From: Idiomarina piscisalsi
Lineage (GTDB): Bacteria; Pseudomonadota; Gammaproteobacteria; Enterobacterales; Alteromonadaceae
NCBI RefSeq assembly: GCF_002211765.1
Contig: NZ_CP022133.1
Coordinates: 2,480,001-2,544,000, forward strand
DNA length: 64,000 nucleotides
Reading direction: 5' to 3'
The notes beneath the pieces were generated by a model. The model saw only the letters and a list, made by a program, of their open reading frames with translations. It had not been told where the DNA came from and did not search any database. The stretch's first letter is position 1, and each line of letters opens with the position of its first letter. Shown here piece after piece: positions 1-10,285 of this stretch. A program made the position numbers and the translations under genes.

Positions 1-228
1 ACCAAACTTATCAACACCTTGTTTAACAGCCTGCTCAAGCTCATCATAGTTACCGGCATCGGCTGCAACACCAATAGCATTTTCAGAGCCAAATTCTTCA
101 ACCAGCGCATCCAACTTTTCTTTCCGACGAGCCGTTAGTATCAGTTTTAGCCCCTCTTTCGCCGCTTTACGCGCTGTCGCTTCACCGATGCCACTTGAGG
201 CACCGGTAATCAGTAGTACTTTCGACAT
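1..228 (-). CDS. short-chain dehydrogenase/reductase, partial
   Basis: N-terminal 76 residues of an NAD(P)-dependent short-chain dehydrogenase; the rest lies beyond the left edge of the window. Reading the minus strand from the ATG at 228 gives MSKVLLITGASSGIGEA, with the TGxxxGxG dinucleotide-binding motif of the Rossmann fold and the following basic segment (TARRKEKL) typical of NADP-preferring members. A GGAGG-type ribosome binding site lies just upstream. It starts 9 bp after the katG stop codon, so the two are probably co-transcribed. The substrate cannot be told from this fragment. It resembles the second SDR at 16824-17561, so the two are likely paralogues. Confidence 0.85.
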   Translation of the reverse strand, partial: MSKVLLITGASSGIGEATARKAAKEGLKLILTARRKEKLDALVEEFGSENAIGVAADAGNYDELEQAVKQGVDKFG

Positions 229-237
229 GCTTCCTCC

Positions 238-2442
<2,205 letters not shown>

Positions 2443-2569
2443 CTATTAACGTTGTTGTAATAGTTATAGCAACGGTTTGCTAATGCCTCCAAGGCAACAT
2501 ACCGTTTGCTTTAATAGGTTTTATAGATACAGCTCAAAGAAAGGAAAAGATCGTCATCGGATGCACTGG

Positions 2570-5122
2570 TCAACCGTCAAACTCTTTAAGCCACGTCAAA
2601 GCCTCTACTTTAGGCTTAGGTTTAGAGTAATAGTAACCTTGCACCAAGTCACACCCGCGCTTTTTAAGCTTTTCAGCGACTTGAGCATCTTCGACACCTT
2701 CCGCAAGCACCTTAAAGCCAAGTTCATGCCCCATATTAATGGTGGCGCGAATGATGGTGTCTTCCTGCTCGTTCTCCTGCATCTTAAGAATAAATGAACG
2801 ATCGATTTTCACTTCGTGAACAGGCAACTCATCAAGGTAGGCCAGCGAGCTATACCCCGTGCCAAAATCATCGATAGAAATCTTAAAACCATCTGCGTGC
2901 AGATCGATAAGCGTTTGAATCGCTGTTTCTCTATTTTCCATTGCTGCGGTTTCGGTAATTTCTAAAATCAGCGTATCAGCACTCATTTGGCCGCTTTTCA
3001 CCAACTTGTCAATTTCCGCGACGAAGTCTTTGTCGCGCAGGTTTTCGGCGGATATATTCACCGAGACCGTTAGACTCTGACCAATACCCTCCAGATTGAC
3101 TGAAAACTCTGCCGCTTTTTTTAACACCCAGGTGGTAACCTCTCGAATGACCCCCGTTTCCTCGGCTATCGGGATAAACTCATCTGGTGGAATAAAGCCA
3201 TACTCCGGATGTGTCCACCGTATAAGTGCCTCAAAGCCAGCACACTTATCGGCTTTCAAATCAACTTGAGGTTGAAAGTAGAGTTCCAACTCATCGCTTT
3301 TCAGCGCGTTTCTTAACTCGGTCATCAACGTAAGCCGTCGCGGACTGTATGAATCCATATCCGGGCTATAAACAGTCACTTGTTGCTCATTGGGTAGGTT
3401 ATGTCCAAAGGCAATAAACGCGTGGCGCTGCAATGTCGACACATCGATTCCCGGCTCACTAAAGGCACAGCCTGAGCGAACCGCAAATTCTATCGACAGC
3501 CCCTTAAATTCAATAGGTTCATGCAATATATCCGCAAGCTTTTGGACAAGGCTGAGCGTTTCTTCCCGACAAAGATCTTTAAAAATACAGCCAAAAGTGA
3601 CGGTTTCAATATTGGCAACAGCGATATCATCTTTTCTGTCTAACCGAACAATACTTACAATACCCGCCGCTTCATTGTTGAGTCGCTTCGCCACTGTTTG
3701 CAGCAAGGTCTCACTGCTCTCATGCCCGAGTGTTTTGTGGTAATCGTTGAAGCTCTCAATATGCCAAAGCCCAATAGCTATCGACTCCCGGCTATTGTGC
3801 TCCAGATGAGAACTTAAAACCTGCTCAAATACCTGCCGGTTACACAAGCCAGTCAGCTGATTACGCGTCGCGCTACGCATCATTTCACGCTCTGTATCGC
3901 GCTGTTTTTTCAACGCATAAAATCGGGCTTCTTGTGCTTTTACCTTGTCATTGCGATCTTTCTGGAAGCGATCAGCAAGCGCATACGCCATTAGAATAGA
4001 CTGGATGCTCGCACCTAATGGAATGCTGTATTGGGACGCTCCAGGTATCGCAACTACACCCAGTTGGTTCAATATAGTGATAAGGCAACCAACCAATAAT
4101 GCCGCCCACGAAATGGTAAACAAGCGCGCTGTCTTAGTTCCTTTTGACCAAAGCCGAATGCCTGTCCATAACGTCAGCAGCGTCACCGGTACAGACAATC
4201 CAACGCCAAACATTGTGGCTAACCGATAAGGCAATATAAACGCTGAAATAAAAACGAGTAACACAATGAGCGCTGCTAAGCGGTAGGTCTGATACCACCG
4301 TTTGTGACGTCTCCTCAAGTCAAGGTAGTCACTCGAAAACCAAAGCATCATGAAAAGTATAAACGGAACACTGGTCAGAATGACGTATTCGTGCACCAAC
4401 GGAAAGGCAGGAATGACATACTGGAACAGCACCCCGTGCATAGCTGCCTGCAACGTTAGCAGACCCAGTATCGTTAAGCTAAAGAGTAAATAAACACGTT
4501 CTCTCATCAGCATATACAGCCCGAGAATGAAGATAATCAACATAATTTGAGAGCCGTAATACACCGCCCGGTAGGTTGCGTCTTCATTACTGTACTTTAT
4601 ATAGGCGTCGTTACTCCAAAGCCGAGTAGAAATCTGATGAGAACTGGCAGATTGCACCCGAAAGTACACCTCACTAACTGCGTTCGGTGCTAATTCGATA
4701 GGAAAAACAAAGGTGCGCCCGTGAATAGGCCTGTCGTTATAGCGTCTTCTGTCCCCTGTCGAGTAATGTGTAGCTGCGCCATCCGTTTTGACGTAAAAGT
4801 CGATTTTATCCAGCAAAGGGTAGGTTATTTCTAGCAATCTTAACTGCGGGGAGTCATGTTCATGCGTCAGTTTTAAGCGATACCAGTACGCGTCACTGAT
4901 ATACCCCTTATTGTAAGAGTCCTCTACTTTTTTCCAATTCAACCCCTGCAATTCTTGTACAATATTACTGGCGTTTAATTCTCGCTCCTCTTTCCACTCA
5001 TAAAGGTGAGCGTTTAAATTAATGGTTTCCTCGTCGGGGCTGACAATGACGGGCTGGGCATTGGCACTCAGGCAAAGCAAACTGAATATTACACCAACCG
5101 CAAAGCATCCCTTCATTGTCAT
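2570..5122 (-). CDS. DISM-7TM sensor with degenerate GGDEF and intact EAL domain
   Basis: Membrane c-di-GMP signalling protein of 850 residues. Order: signal peptide (1-22), periplasmic 7TMR-DISMED2-type ligand domain (about 25-165), seven-helix 7TMR-DISM membrane region (about 190-390), GGDEF domain (about 425-575), EAL domain (about 595-845). The cyclase signature is lost: the segment where GGDEF should be reads NIETVTF. The EAL domain keeps its catalytic set (FEALIRW, SVNIS, EITET, IDDFGTGYS, VKIDRS, AEGVED, VQGYYY), so I infer a c-di-GMP phosphodiesterase. DISMED2 domains are thought to bind carbohydrate-like ligands. The start at 5122 has GAGGGAG upstream. It is a single gene divergent from the methyltransferase at 5226. 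Confidence 0.9.
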   Translation of the reverse strand: MTMKGCFAVGVIFSLLCLSANAQPVIVSPDEETINLNAHLYEWKEERELNASNIVQELQGLNWKKVEDSYNKGYISDAYWYRLKLTHEHDSPQLRLLEITYPLLDKIDFYVKTDGAATHYSTGDRRRYNDRPIHGRTFVFPIELAPNAVSEVYFRVQSASSHQISTRLWSNDAYIKYSNEDATYRAVYYGSQIMLIIFILGLYMLMRERVYLLFSLTILGLLTLQAAMHGVLFQYVIPAFPLVHEYVILTSVPFILFMMLWFSSDYLDLRRRHKRWYQTYRLAALIVLLVFISAFILPYRLATMFGVGLSVPVTLLTLWTGIRLWSKGTKTARLFTISWAALLVGCLITILNQLGVVAIPGASQYSIPLGASIQSILMAYALADRFQKDRNDKVKAQEARFYALKKQRDTEREMMRSATRNQLTGLCNRQVFEQVLSSHLEHNSRESIAIGLWHIESFNDYHKTLGHESSETLLQTVAKRLNNEAAGIVSIVRLDRKDDIAVANIETVTFGCIFKDLCREETLSLVQKLADILHEPIEFKGLSIEFAVRSGCAFSEPGIDVSTLQRHAFIAFGHNLPNEQQVTVYSPDMDSYSPRRLTLMTELRNALKSDELELYFQPQVDLKADKCAGFEALIRWTHPEYGFIPPDEFIPIAEETGVIREVTTWVLKKAAEFSVNLEGIGQSLTVSVNISAENLRDKDFVAEIDKLVKSGQMSADTLILEITETAAMENRETAIQTLIDLHADGFKISIDDFGTGYSSLAYLDELPVHEVKIDRSFILKMQENEQEDTIIRATINMGHELGFKVLAEGVEDAQVAEKLKKRGCDLVQGYYYSKPKPKVEALTWLKEFDG

Positions 5123-5225
5123 AAATCTCCCTCGTTTTGCCTAAGTGCTTAATATTTATTCTGTTAACTTTATGTTAACTAAAGTATATTTTTGACAAAA
5201 CTTCAAACTGACATACCATACGTCC

Positions 5226-5861
5226 ATGAACTGCACCCTATGCCATGCACCAGCTACTTTTTTTTGTGAAGACAAAAAGCGCCCGTACTTTCGGTGCACT
5301 GTCTGTGACATGATTTTTGCAAATCCAGAGACTTACCTGCCTCAGGACGAAGAAAAAGCCATTTACGACTTTCATCAAAATGGTCCGCAGGACATCCGCT
5401 ACCGAGAGTTCTTAAGCCAACTTTCAATCCCTTTATTAGAAAAACTATCAACGGGCATGACTGGCCTTGATTTTGGTTCCGGTCCTGGGCCTACACTGAA
5501 TGTGATGCTTGAGGAACAAGGCATGAAGATGTCTATTTACGACATCTTCTACGCGCCGGACAGCGGACAGTTGAGCCGTCAGTATGACTTTGTCACCTGC
5601 AGCGAGGTTGCAGAACACTTTAGAGAACCTGGCAAAACATGGCGACAGTTAACAAGCTTAGTGAAGCCTAAAGGATATATAGGCATCATGACCTGGATGT
5701 TTACAAAAGAAACCGCTGAGCAGTTTAATCAGTGGCAATACAAGGGCGATCCGACCCATGTCAGCTTTTACACGCCTAAAACCATGCAATGGATAGCGCA
5801 ACATTTTCAACTCAGCCTTGAAATTCTCAGCGAACAAGTCATTTTATTAAGAAAAGACTAA
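5226..5861 (+). CDS. zinc-ribbon class I SAM-dependent methyltransferase
   Basis: A 211-residue protein with an N-terminal four-cysteine zinc ribbon (C3, C6, C24, C27), followed by a class I methyltransferase fold. SAM-binding motif I is GLDFGSGPGPT at about residues 80-90, and the acidic segment CSEVAEHF matches the post-I region common in methyltransferases of unknown substrate. The C-terminal HVSFYTPKTMQWIA segment is typical of Methyltransf_23-type enzymes. The methyl acceptor is unknown. It is followed after 15 bp by the macrodomain gene on the same strand, which has its own strong AGCGGAGGG ribosome site, so they probably form a two-gene operon. Confidence 0.8.
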   Translation: MNCTLCHAPATFFCEDKKRPYFRCTVCDMIFANPETYLPQDEEKAIYDFHQNGPQDIRYREFLSQLSIPLLEKLSTGMTGLDFGSGPGPTLNVMLEEQGMKMSIYDIFYAPDSGQLSRQYDFVTCSEVAEHFREPGKTWRQLTSLVKPKGYIGIMTWMFTKETAEQFNQWQYKGDPTHVSFYTPKTMQWIAQHFQLSLEILSEQVILLRKD

Positions 5862-5876
5862 AAGCGGAGGGCGACT

Positions 5877-6380
5877 ATGAAATACGAATGCGTACATGCC
5901 GACATTAGCCAACAAACCGATATTGATGCAGTCGTTAATGCTGCTAATACCGAGCTAAAGCCCGGCGGTGGCGTTGCTGGTGCAATTCACCGTGCCGCCG
6001 GTCCTGAACTGGAAAAAGCAACTCGCTCATTGGCACCCATTGAACCCGGTGAAGCGGTTCTGACCGATGCTTTTAACCTTCCTAATCGCTACATCATTCA
6101 TTGTCTGGGACCCGTATATGGCGTCGACACTCCTTCAGATAAGCTGTTGGCAGACTGCTATCGCAATGCACTGGATTTAACCGAAGAGCATCAAATAGAA
6201 TCTATCGCGTTTCCAGCGCTTTCAACCGGAGCCTTCGGTTACCCGTTTGAAGACGCAACGAAAGTGGCTCTGGACACAATTAGGCCGCACGTCGAAAAAC
6301 TGAGCCACCTGAAACTTGTGCGTTTTGTGCTATTCAGTGACGAAGAGTTTGCCCATTACCAACGTGCACTGAGAAAGTAG
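5877..6380 (+). CDS. macrodomain O-acetyl-ADP-ribose / ADP-ribosyl hydrolase
   Basis: A 167-residue stand-alone macrodomain of the MacroD/YmdB type. These proteins remove acetyl from O-acetyl-ADP-ribose or release ADP-ribose from modified proteins. The ADP-ribose pocket is visible: AVVNAANTELKPGGGVAGAI (first loop with the catalytic Asn and Gly-rich stretch) and ALSTGAFGYPFEDA (second, phosphate-binding loop). It ends 3 bp before the convergent pncA stop codon. The location next to pncB-pncA groups ADP-ribose turnover with NAD salvage. Whether it acts on protein ADP-ribose or the free acetylated nucleotide cannot be told. Confidence 0.9.
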   Translation: MKYECVHADISQQTDIDAVVNAANTELKPGGGVAGAIHRAAGPELEKATRSLAPIEPGEAVLTDAFNLPNRYIIHCLGPVYGVDTPSDKLLADCYRNALDLTEEHQIESIAFPALSTGAFGYPFEDATKVALDTIRPHVEKLSHLKLVRFVLFSDEEFAHYQRALRK

Positions 6381-6383
6381 TCA

Positions 6384-6941
6384 TTATTTGACAGTCACAC
6401 CGGCTTCTTTGAGTTCTTGCCGTGTTTTATCAGCGTCTGCGCGATCGATAAACCGCGTTCCGTCTTCCACTAAAATGGTTTCATAATCATTTTTCACGGC
6501 ATCGAGCGCGGTTGCTCTGACACAAACCTCAAGCGCCAGCCCGACAACCCATACGCGTTTTACATCCAGGTGCACAAGCTCTGAAACCAATCCGGTTTTA
6601 TCAAACGCCGAATACTGGTCAATGTCAAAACGAGCACCTTTAGAAATTAAGCGAGCACCATCAGGTACGCTTAGATCAGGATGAAACTCAGCGCCTTTGG
6701 TGTCCTGCACGCAATGCTCTGGCCAAGGGCCGCCTCGTTCGTCAAAACTGACATGGTGACAAGGATGCCAGTCCCGCGAGACAAATACAGGGATCCCAGC
6801 TTCCTGCGCCTGCGCAGTCATCGCATTAATAATGGGGACTACTTCATCCCCTTCGTCCAGTGCCAGCTTACCGCCTGGGCAAAAATCATTTTGTACATCA
6901 ACAATAATGAGTGCGTCGCTCTGCTCAAAAGTCACTTTCAT
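6384..6941 (-). CDS. pncA: nicotinamidase
   Basis: Hydrolyses nicotinamide to nicotinate and ammonia, the first step of NAD salvage. The 185-residue isochorismatase-fold protein has the catalytic triad D15 (VDVQNDFCPGG), K101 (ISKGARFD) and C140 (ALEVCVRATALDA). The metal site is D57, H59 and H63 in RDWHPCHHVSF. It starts 2 bp after the pncB stop codon, so it is translated from a pncB-pncA message. The two products act in succession: PncA makes nicotinate, PncB turns it into nicotinate mononucleotide. Confidence 0.95.
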   Translation of the reverse strand: MKVTFEQSDALIIVDVQNDFCPGGKLALDEGDEVVPIINAMTAQAQEAGIPVFVSRDWHPCHHVSFDERGGPWPEHCVQDTKGAEFHPDLSVPDGARLISKGARFDIDQYSAFDKTGLVSELVHLDVKRVWVVGLALEVCVRATALDAVKNDYETILVEDGTRFIDRADADKTRQELKEAGVTVK

Positions 6942-6943
6942 GA

Positions 6944-8293
6944 TTAGCCTCCGCCTCGTTTAAGATGTTCAGTTATCTCTTTCTGGTAGTTTGCTAACGT
7001 GTCACTTATCTCGACCGGGTAAGACGCCTCCGTGCAGCTTATCGAAGACATAGAGTCCGGCAGCTTATCTAACTGCTGCTGCGCGTATTGTCTAATCTCC
7101 TCAATATTTCTCTGGTGAGAAGGGAGCCTTTTGCCGTTTTGCATCACTTTCCTCAATAATGGCTCGCCGGGTAACTGTTCTTCAACGCGAGCAATGGTAT
7201 CGTGGCTAAAGCTGCCTTTAGCTTCACGAAACACTTGCTTTTCGCCCGGCAAAACCGGTTTTCCGCTGGAAAGTTTTAAACGCCCTTTGCCGGCGTACTC
7301 CACCAACTTGTACGCCATATCCAGCGCGGAGGCATCATCGGACACCCCCATGCCAGTGCCAACACCGAACCCATCAATCGGTGCGTTATCTTTTATTAAC
7401 TGAGCAATTTTATGTTCGTCCAAACCACCGCTGGCAATGATCTTTAAGTGGTTTAGATTATGCTCATCCAGAAGTTCTCTCACTTTAAAAGCAAGGTCAC
7501 CTAAATCGCCTGAATCCAGTCTAATACCTTTCACCTTAAAGTCATCACCCAGCTCATTCGCAAGTTTAATGACTTTCTCTACACCTTTTATTGTATCGAT
7601 GGTATCCACCAGCAGTACGGTTTCAGGAAAAGCGTTGGTAAAATTTTTAAAAGCGTCGTATTCACAGTCGTGCGCCTGAATATAACTGTGCGCCATGGTG
7701 CCAGCCACCGGTAAGTCGTAGGTGCACCCGGCCAGCATATTGGACGTTGCTGTAATACCACTTAAGTAAAGTGCTCTGCTGCCTTTTATACCCGCATCAA
7801 TACCGTGTACCCGACGCGCGCCGAAATCTAAAACCCGACGGCCCTGCGCAGAGCGCGCAACTCTGGCACCTTTTGAAGCCAATAATGTTTGCAAATGCAA
7901 CTGATTCATAACCAGGGTTTCAATAAGCTGTGCCTGCGGCAGGGGAGCTTTAATCTCAACAATCGGCTCATTTTCAAAAAACACCGTGCCCTCAGGCAAG
8001 GCCCTGACCTGCCCGGTAAACTTAAAGTTGCGCAAATAATCGATTAGCTTTTGAGAGAAGTCTTGCTCTTTAAGGTAGTTAAGATCCTCATCACTAAACG
8101 ATAACCCCTCAATCGTTTCAAGCAACGGATCTAAACCTGCAGCCAGAAGAAACTTTCTCTCTTCGGGAAGCCTCCGAACAAACAAGGTGAAGACCGCATC
8201 ATCGTGCATGCCTTCTCGAAGATAGGCATCAAGCATAGTGAGCTGGTACAAATCTGTGAACAACCCGAGATCTTGCCGCTCAGTATCTGTCAT
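6944..8293 (-). CDS. pncB: nicotinate phosphoribosyltransferase
   Basis: Makes nicotinate mononucleotide from nicotinate and PRPP with ATP hydrolysis, in NAD salvage. The 449 residues start with the family signature TDLYQLTMLDAYL, contain the GTMAHSYIQAH segment with the histidine that is phosphorylated in the catalytic cycle, and the phosphate-binding GIRLDSGDLG and IIASGGLDEHKI loops. It is longer than the E. coli enzyme (about 400 residues), matching the other common PncB subgroup. It is the first gene of a pncB-pncA pair. No NrtR-like repressor gene is visible nearby. Confidence 0.95.
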   Translation of the reverse strand: MTDTERQDLGLFTDLYQLTMLDAYLREGMHDDAVFTLFVRRLPEERKFLLAAGLDPLLETIEGLSFSDEDLNYLKEQDFSQKLIDYLRNFKFTGQVRALPEGTVFFENEPIVEIKAPLPQAQLIETLVMNQLHLQTLLASKGARVARSAQGRRVLDFGARRVHGIDAGIKGSRALYLSGITATSNMLAGCTYDLPVAGTMAHSYIQAHDCEYDAFKNFTNAFPETVLLVDTIDTIKGVEKVIKLANELGDDFKVKGIRLDSGDLGDLAFKVRELLDEHNLNHLKIIASGGLDEHKIAQLIKDNAPIDGFGVGTGMGVSDDASALDMAYKLVEYAGKGRLKLSSGKPVLPGEKQVFREAKGSFSHDTIARVEEQLPGEPLLRKVMQNGKRLPSHQRNIEEIRQYAQQQLDKLPDSMSSISCTEASYPVEISDTLANYQKEITEHLKRGGG

Positions 8294-8380
8294 AGCGTTC
8301 CTCTATTTGATGTCTTTATAATAGAGTCTAGACAAGATAAGCGGGTTTATGTAGTCAGGAAGCAGCACTTCAGGCCGTAA

Positions 8381-8420
8381 GAAAAAAAGCCGCCCGGCAA
8401 CTTTAACTACCGGGCCGACT
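8381..8420 (-). terminator. Rho-independent terminator of the phytase operon
   Basis: On the minus strand, just after the phytase stop codon, a GC-rich stem GCCCGG / CCGGGC with a 12-nt loop is followed by GGC and a run of seven T. Spacing and orientation fit the end of the TonB receptor-phytase transcript. Confidence 0.75.
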
Positions 8421-8444
8421 TGTCATTAAGTGTATGAGAAGTAA

Positions 8445-10256
8445 CTACTTACTTAACTGTTTCTGAATATCTTCTAACGGCACCAGTTTAAGGTTCTGCC
8501 CCTCTTCCGGCATACGGTTACGTCCATCCTGGACAATAAAAGCGCCATGCTCAAAACCTTTACCCAAAGACTGAGTTGTTACGTCAATGCCATCGGTTTC
8601 TGATGCGCCATCAATAGCTCGCTCAATATTGGTGCGAATACGAAAGTGTGAAAGCAACGACCAGGGTGTCTCCCCTTCAAAAACAATGTAACTGTCGTTA
8701 CCCTGACTGGACACAAACAATAAACCTCTGCCATCAACATTGGCAAAAGCAACCCCTTCAATGTCATCTACCAGTTCTTCATGCTGATCAACACGAATAA
8801 TGCTTTCGCCAGACGTTGAGCCGTCAGCTGCTGCATCAAATAGCCAAACTGCGGCGTCTTCCTCACCAACGAACAAACGTTGGGTTTTATCGTCCACAAC
8901 ACACCCCTCAGGCTGAGAAGGAACGCTCAACTCTCTGACTTTTTCCATCTCACCATCATCGCTTACAATAAACTGCTGAATAACACCCGACTTGCCGTTT
9001 ACATAAACGGAGACCTGCTCCGTCGCTTCGTTATAACCCATGCAGAGACCGTAAATTTCTTCAATATCTGTGCGGATGTTTCCGGCAATGGAAAGCTCGC
9101 CGTCTGCGTTGATATCAAACAACTGTAAGCTATTATCATCACGCAGTGTTGCTGCTGCCAAGGAACCTCGCACATCGACATTGTTCAAGCGCCCAACAGC
9201 AAGTTCCTGTACGATTTTTCCGGACATATCATAAACATAAAGACCAGTTCGTTTATCCGTTGCCATCAGTCGGCTTTTATCCGGCATATCAGGATGCACC
9301 CAAACCGCAGGATCATCAATTGCATCACCGCGCCGCGGGGATGGCTGTGTCTCTAACGTTGGCTGAACCTGAGACACTGTTTTTTTTACTGGGCGCTGTT
9401 TTAACTCCAGGGTATCAATTGTCAGCTTGCTCATTGCTGCCATGTCTTCTTCTGTTAACAATAGCTCGCCATTTCCTAAATCAGATACATCGGTTAGTGC
9501 TTCAGCGCCGTTGATCATAAAAGCTTTATCTAACTTAAAACCCTGCTCATTCTGGCGATAAACCAACAGTCGCGGCGGCTCTTCCTCAAGCACCAGCAAA
9601 CTGCCATCATCAAGCACCTCCAACGCTTTCACTTCGCCTTCAATAACACCAAAAGGTTTGGTCGCTGCAATTAAGTCACGCCCCTGCTCAACTTCCGGTT
9701 CTGCGTTGTACGCCCAGACAGCCTGATCCGCTTCGGCAACGTACAGCTTTTGATTATCGTTTGAAACTTCACAAGCAGTACTATCGTAAGGCACATTCAT
9801 TTCTCTGATGATCAAAGGATTCTTCAGCCATGTCTCATCTTGCTTTAGCAATCGTTGTTCTGCACCGCCACGGCCGCCAAGCAAAAATACTGATAACTGC
9901 TGATTCTGATGACTTTCATAGAAACAAATATCTTCTATGACTCGACTGTCAATCTCCCCTTTCCATACAGGCTTTACATCACCACCATCAACACGCCAGA
10001 GGAATAGTTCCTGAGTGTTGCCTTCGACAGCGCCGACTAAGGTTTCACCGTTGCTTAAAGCCAACTTTCGTAAGTGAAAGAAGTCGCCCTCTTCAATGCG
10101 CTTATTGCCTAAGCTCAATCCATTGGCATCGACCTTCAGGTACCCATCATTCAAAGCCACTTTATGGCGAACATTGGTTTCTGAGGCTGATGTATCGCAA
10201 GCCGCAAGTAGCAGCAAACTTGATGCTAATGCGCTTAAAATTATTTTATTCTTCAT
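8445..10256 (-). CDS. dual-domain beta-propeller phytase, lipoprotein
   Basis: Predicted secreted 3-phytase that releases phosphate from phytate. The N terminus (MKNKI..LLLLAACDTS) is a lipoprotein signal with the lipobox LAAC, so it should be anchored in an envelope membrane. The 603 residues are about twice a single phytase domain: residues of about 25-290 form an incomplete N-terminal propeller, and about 300-600 carry the phytase core, beginning with PSPRRGDAIDDPAVWVHP and followed by ATDKRTGLYVYD, RLNNVDVR and the acidic VDDIEGVAF segment of calcium-bound beta-propeller phytases. It lies 29 bp downstream of the TonB receptor gene and is probably in its operon. A Pho box lies beyond the receptor gene. 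Family call is firm; substrate is inferred. Confidence 0.9.
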   Translation of the reverse strand: MKNKIILSALASSLLLLAACDTSASETNVRHKVALNDGYLKVDANGLSLGNKRIEEGDFFHLRKLALSNGETLVGAVEGNTQELFLWRVDGGDVKPVWKGEIDSRVIEDICFYESHQNQQLSVFLLGGRGGAEQRLLKQDETWLKNPLIIREMNVPYDSTACEVSNDNQKLYVAEADQAVWAYNAEPEVEQGRDLIAATKPFGVIEGEVKALEVLDDGSLLVLEEEPPRLLVYRQNEQGFKLDKAFMINGAEALTDVSDLGNGELLLTEEDMAAMSKLTIDTLELKQRPVKKTVSQVQPTLETQPSPRRGDAIDDPAVWVHPDMPDKSRLMATDKRTGLYVYDMSGKIVQELAVGRLNNVDVRGSLAAATLRDDNSLQLFDINADGELSIAGNIRTDIEEIYGLCMGYNEATEQVSVYVNGKSGVIQQFIVSDDGEMEKVRELSVPSQPEGCVVDDKTQRLFVGEEDAAVWLFDAAADGSTSGESIIRVDQHEELVDDIEGVAFANVDGRGLLFVSSQGNDSYIVFEGETPWSLLSHFRIRTNIERAIDGASETDGIDVTTQSLGKGFEHGAFIVQDGRNRMPEEGQNLKLVPLEDIQKQLSK

Positions 10257-10285
10257 AGTTATCCTTTAAATATCGTTATTTCGTG

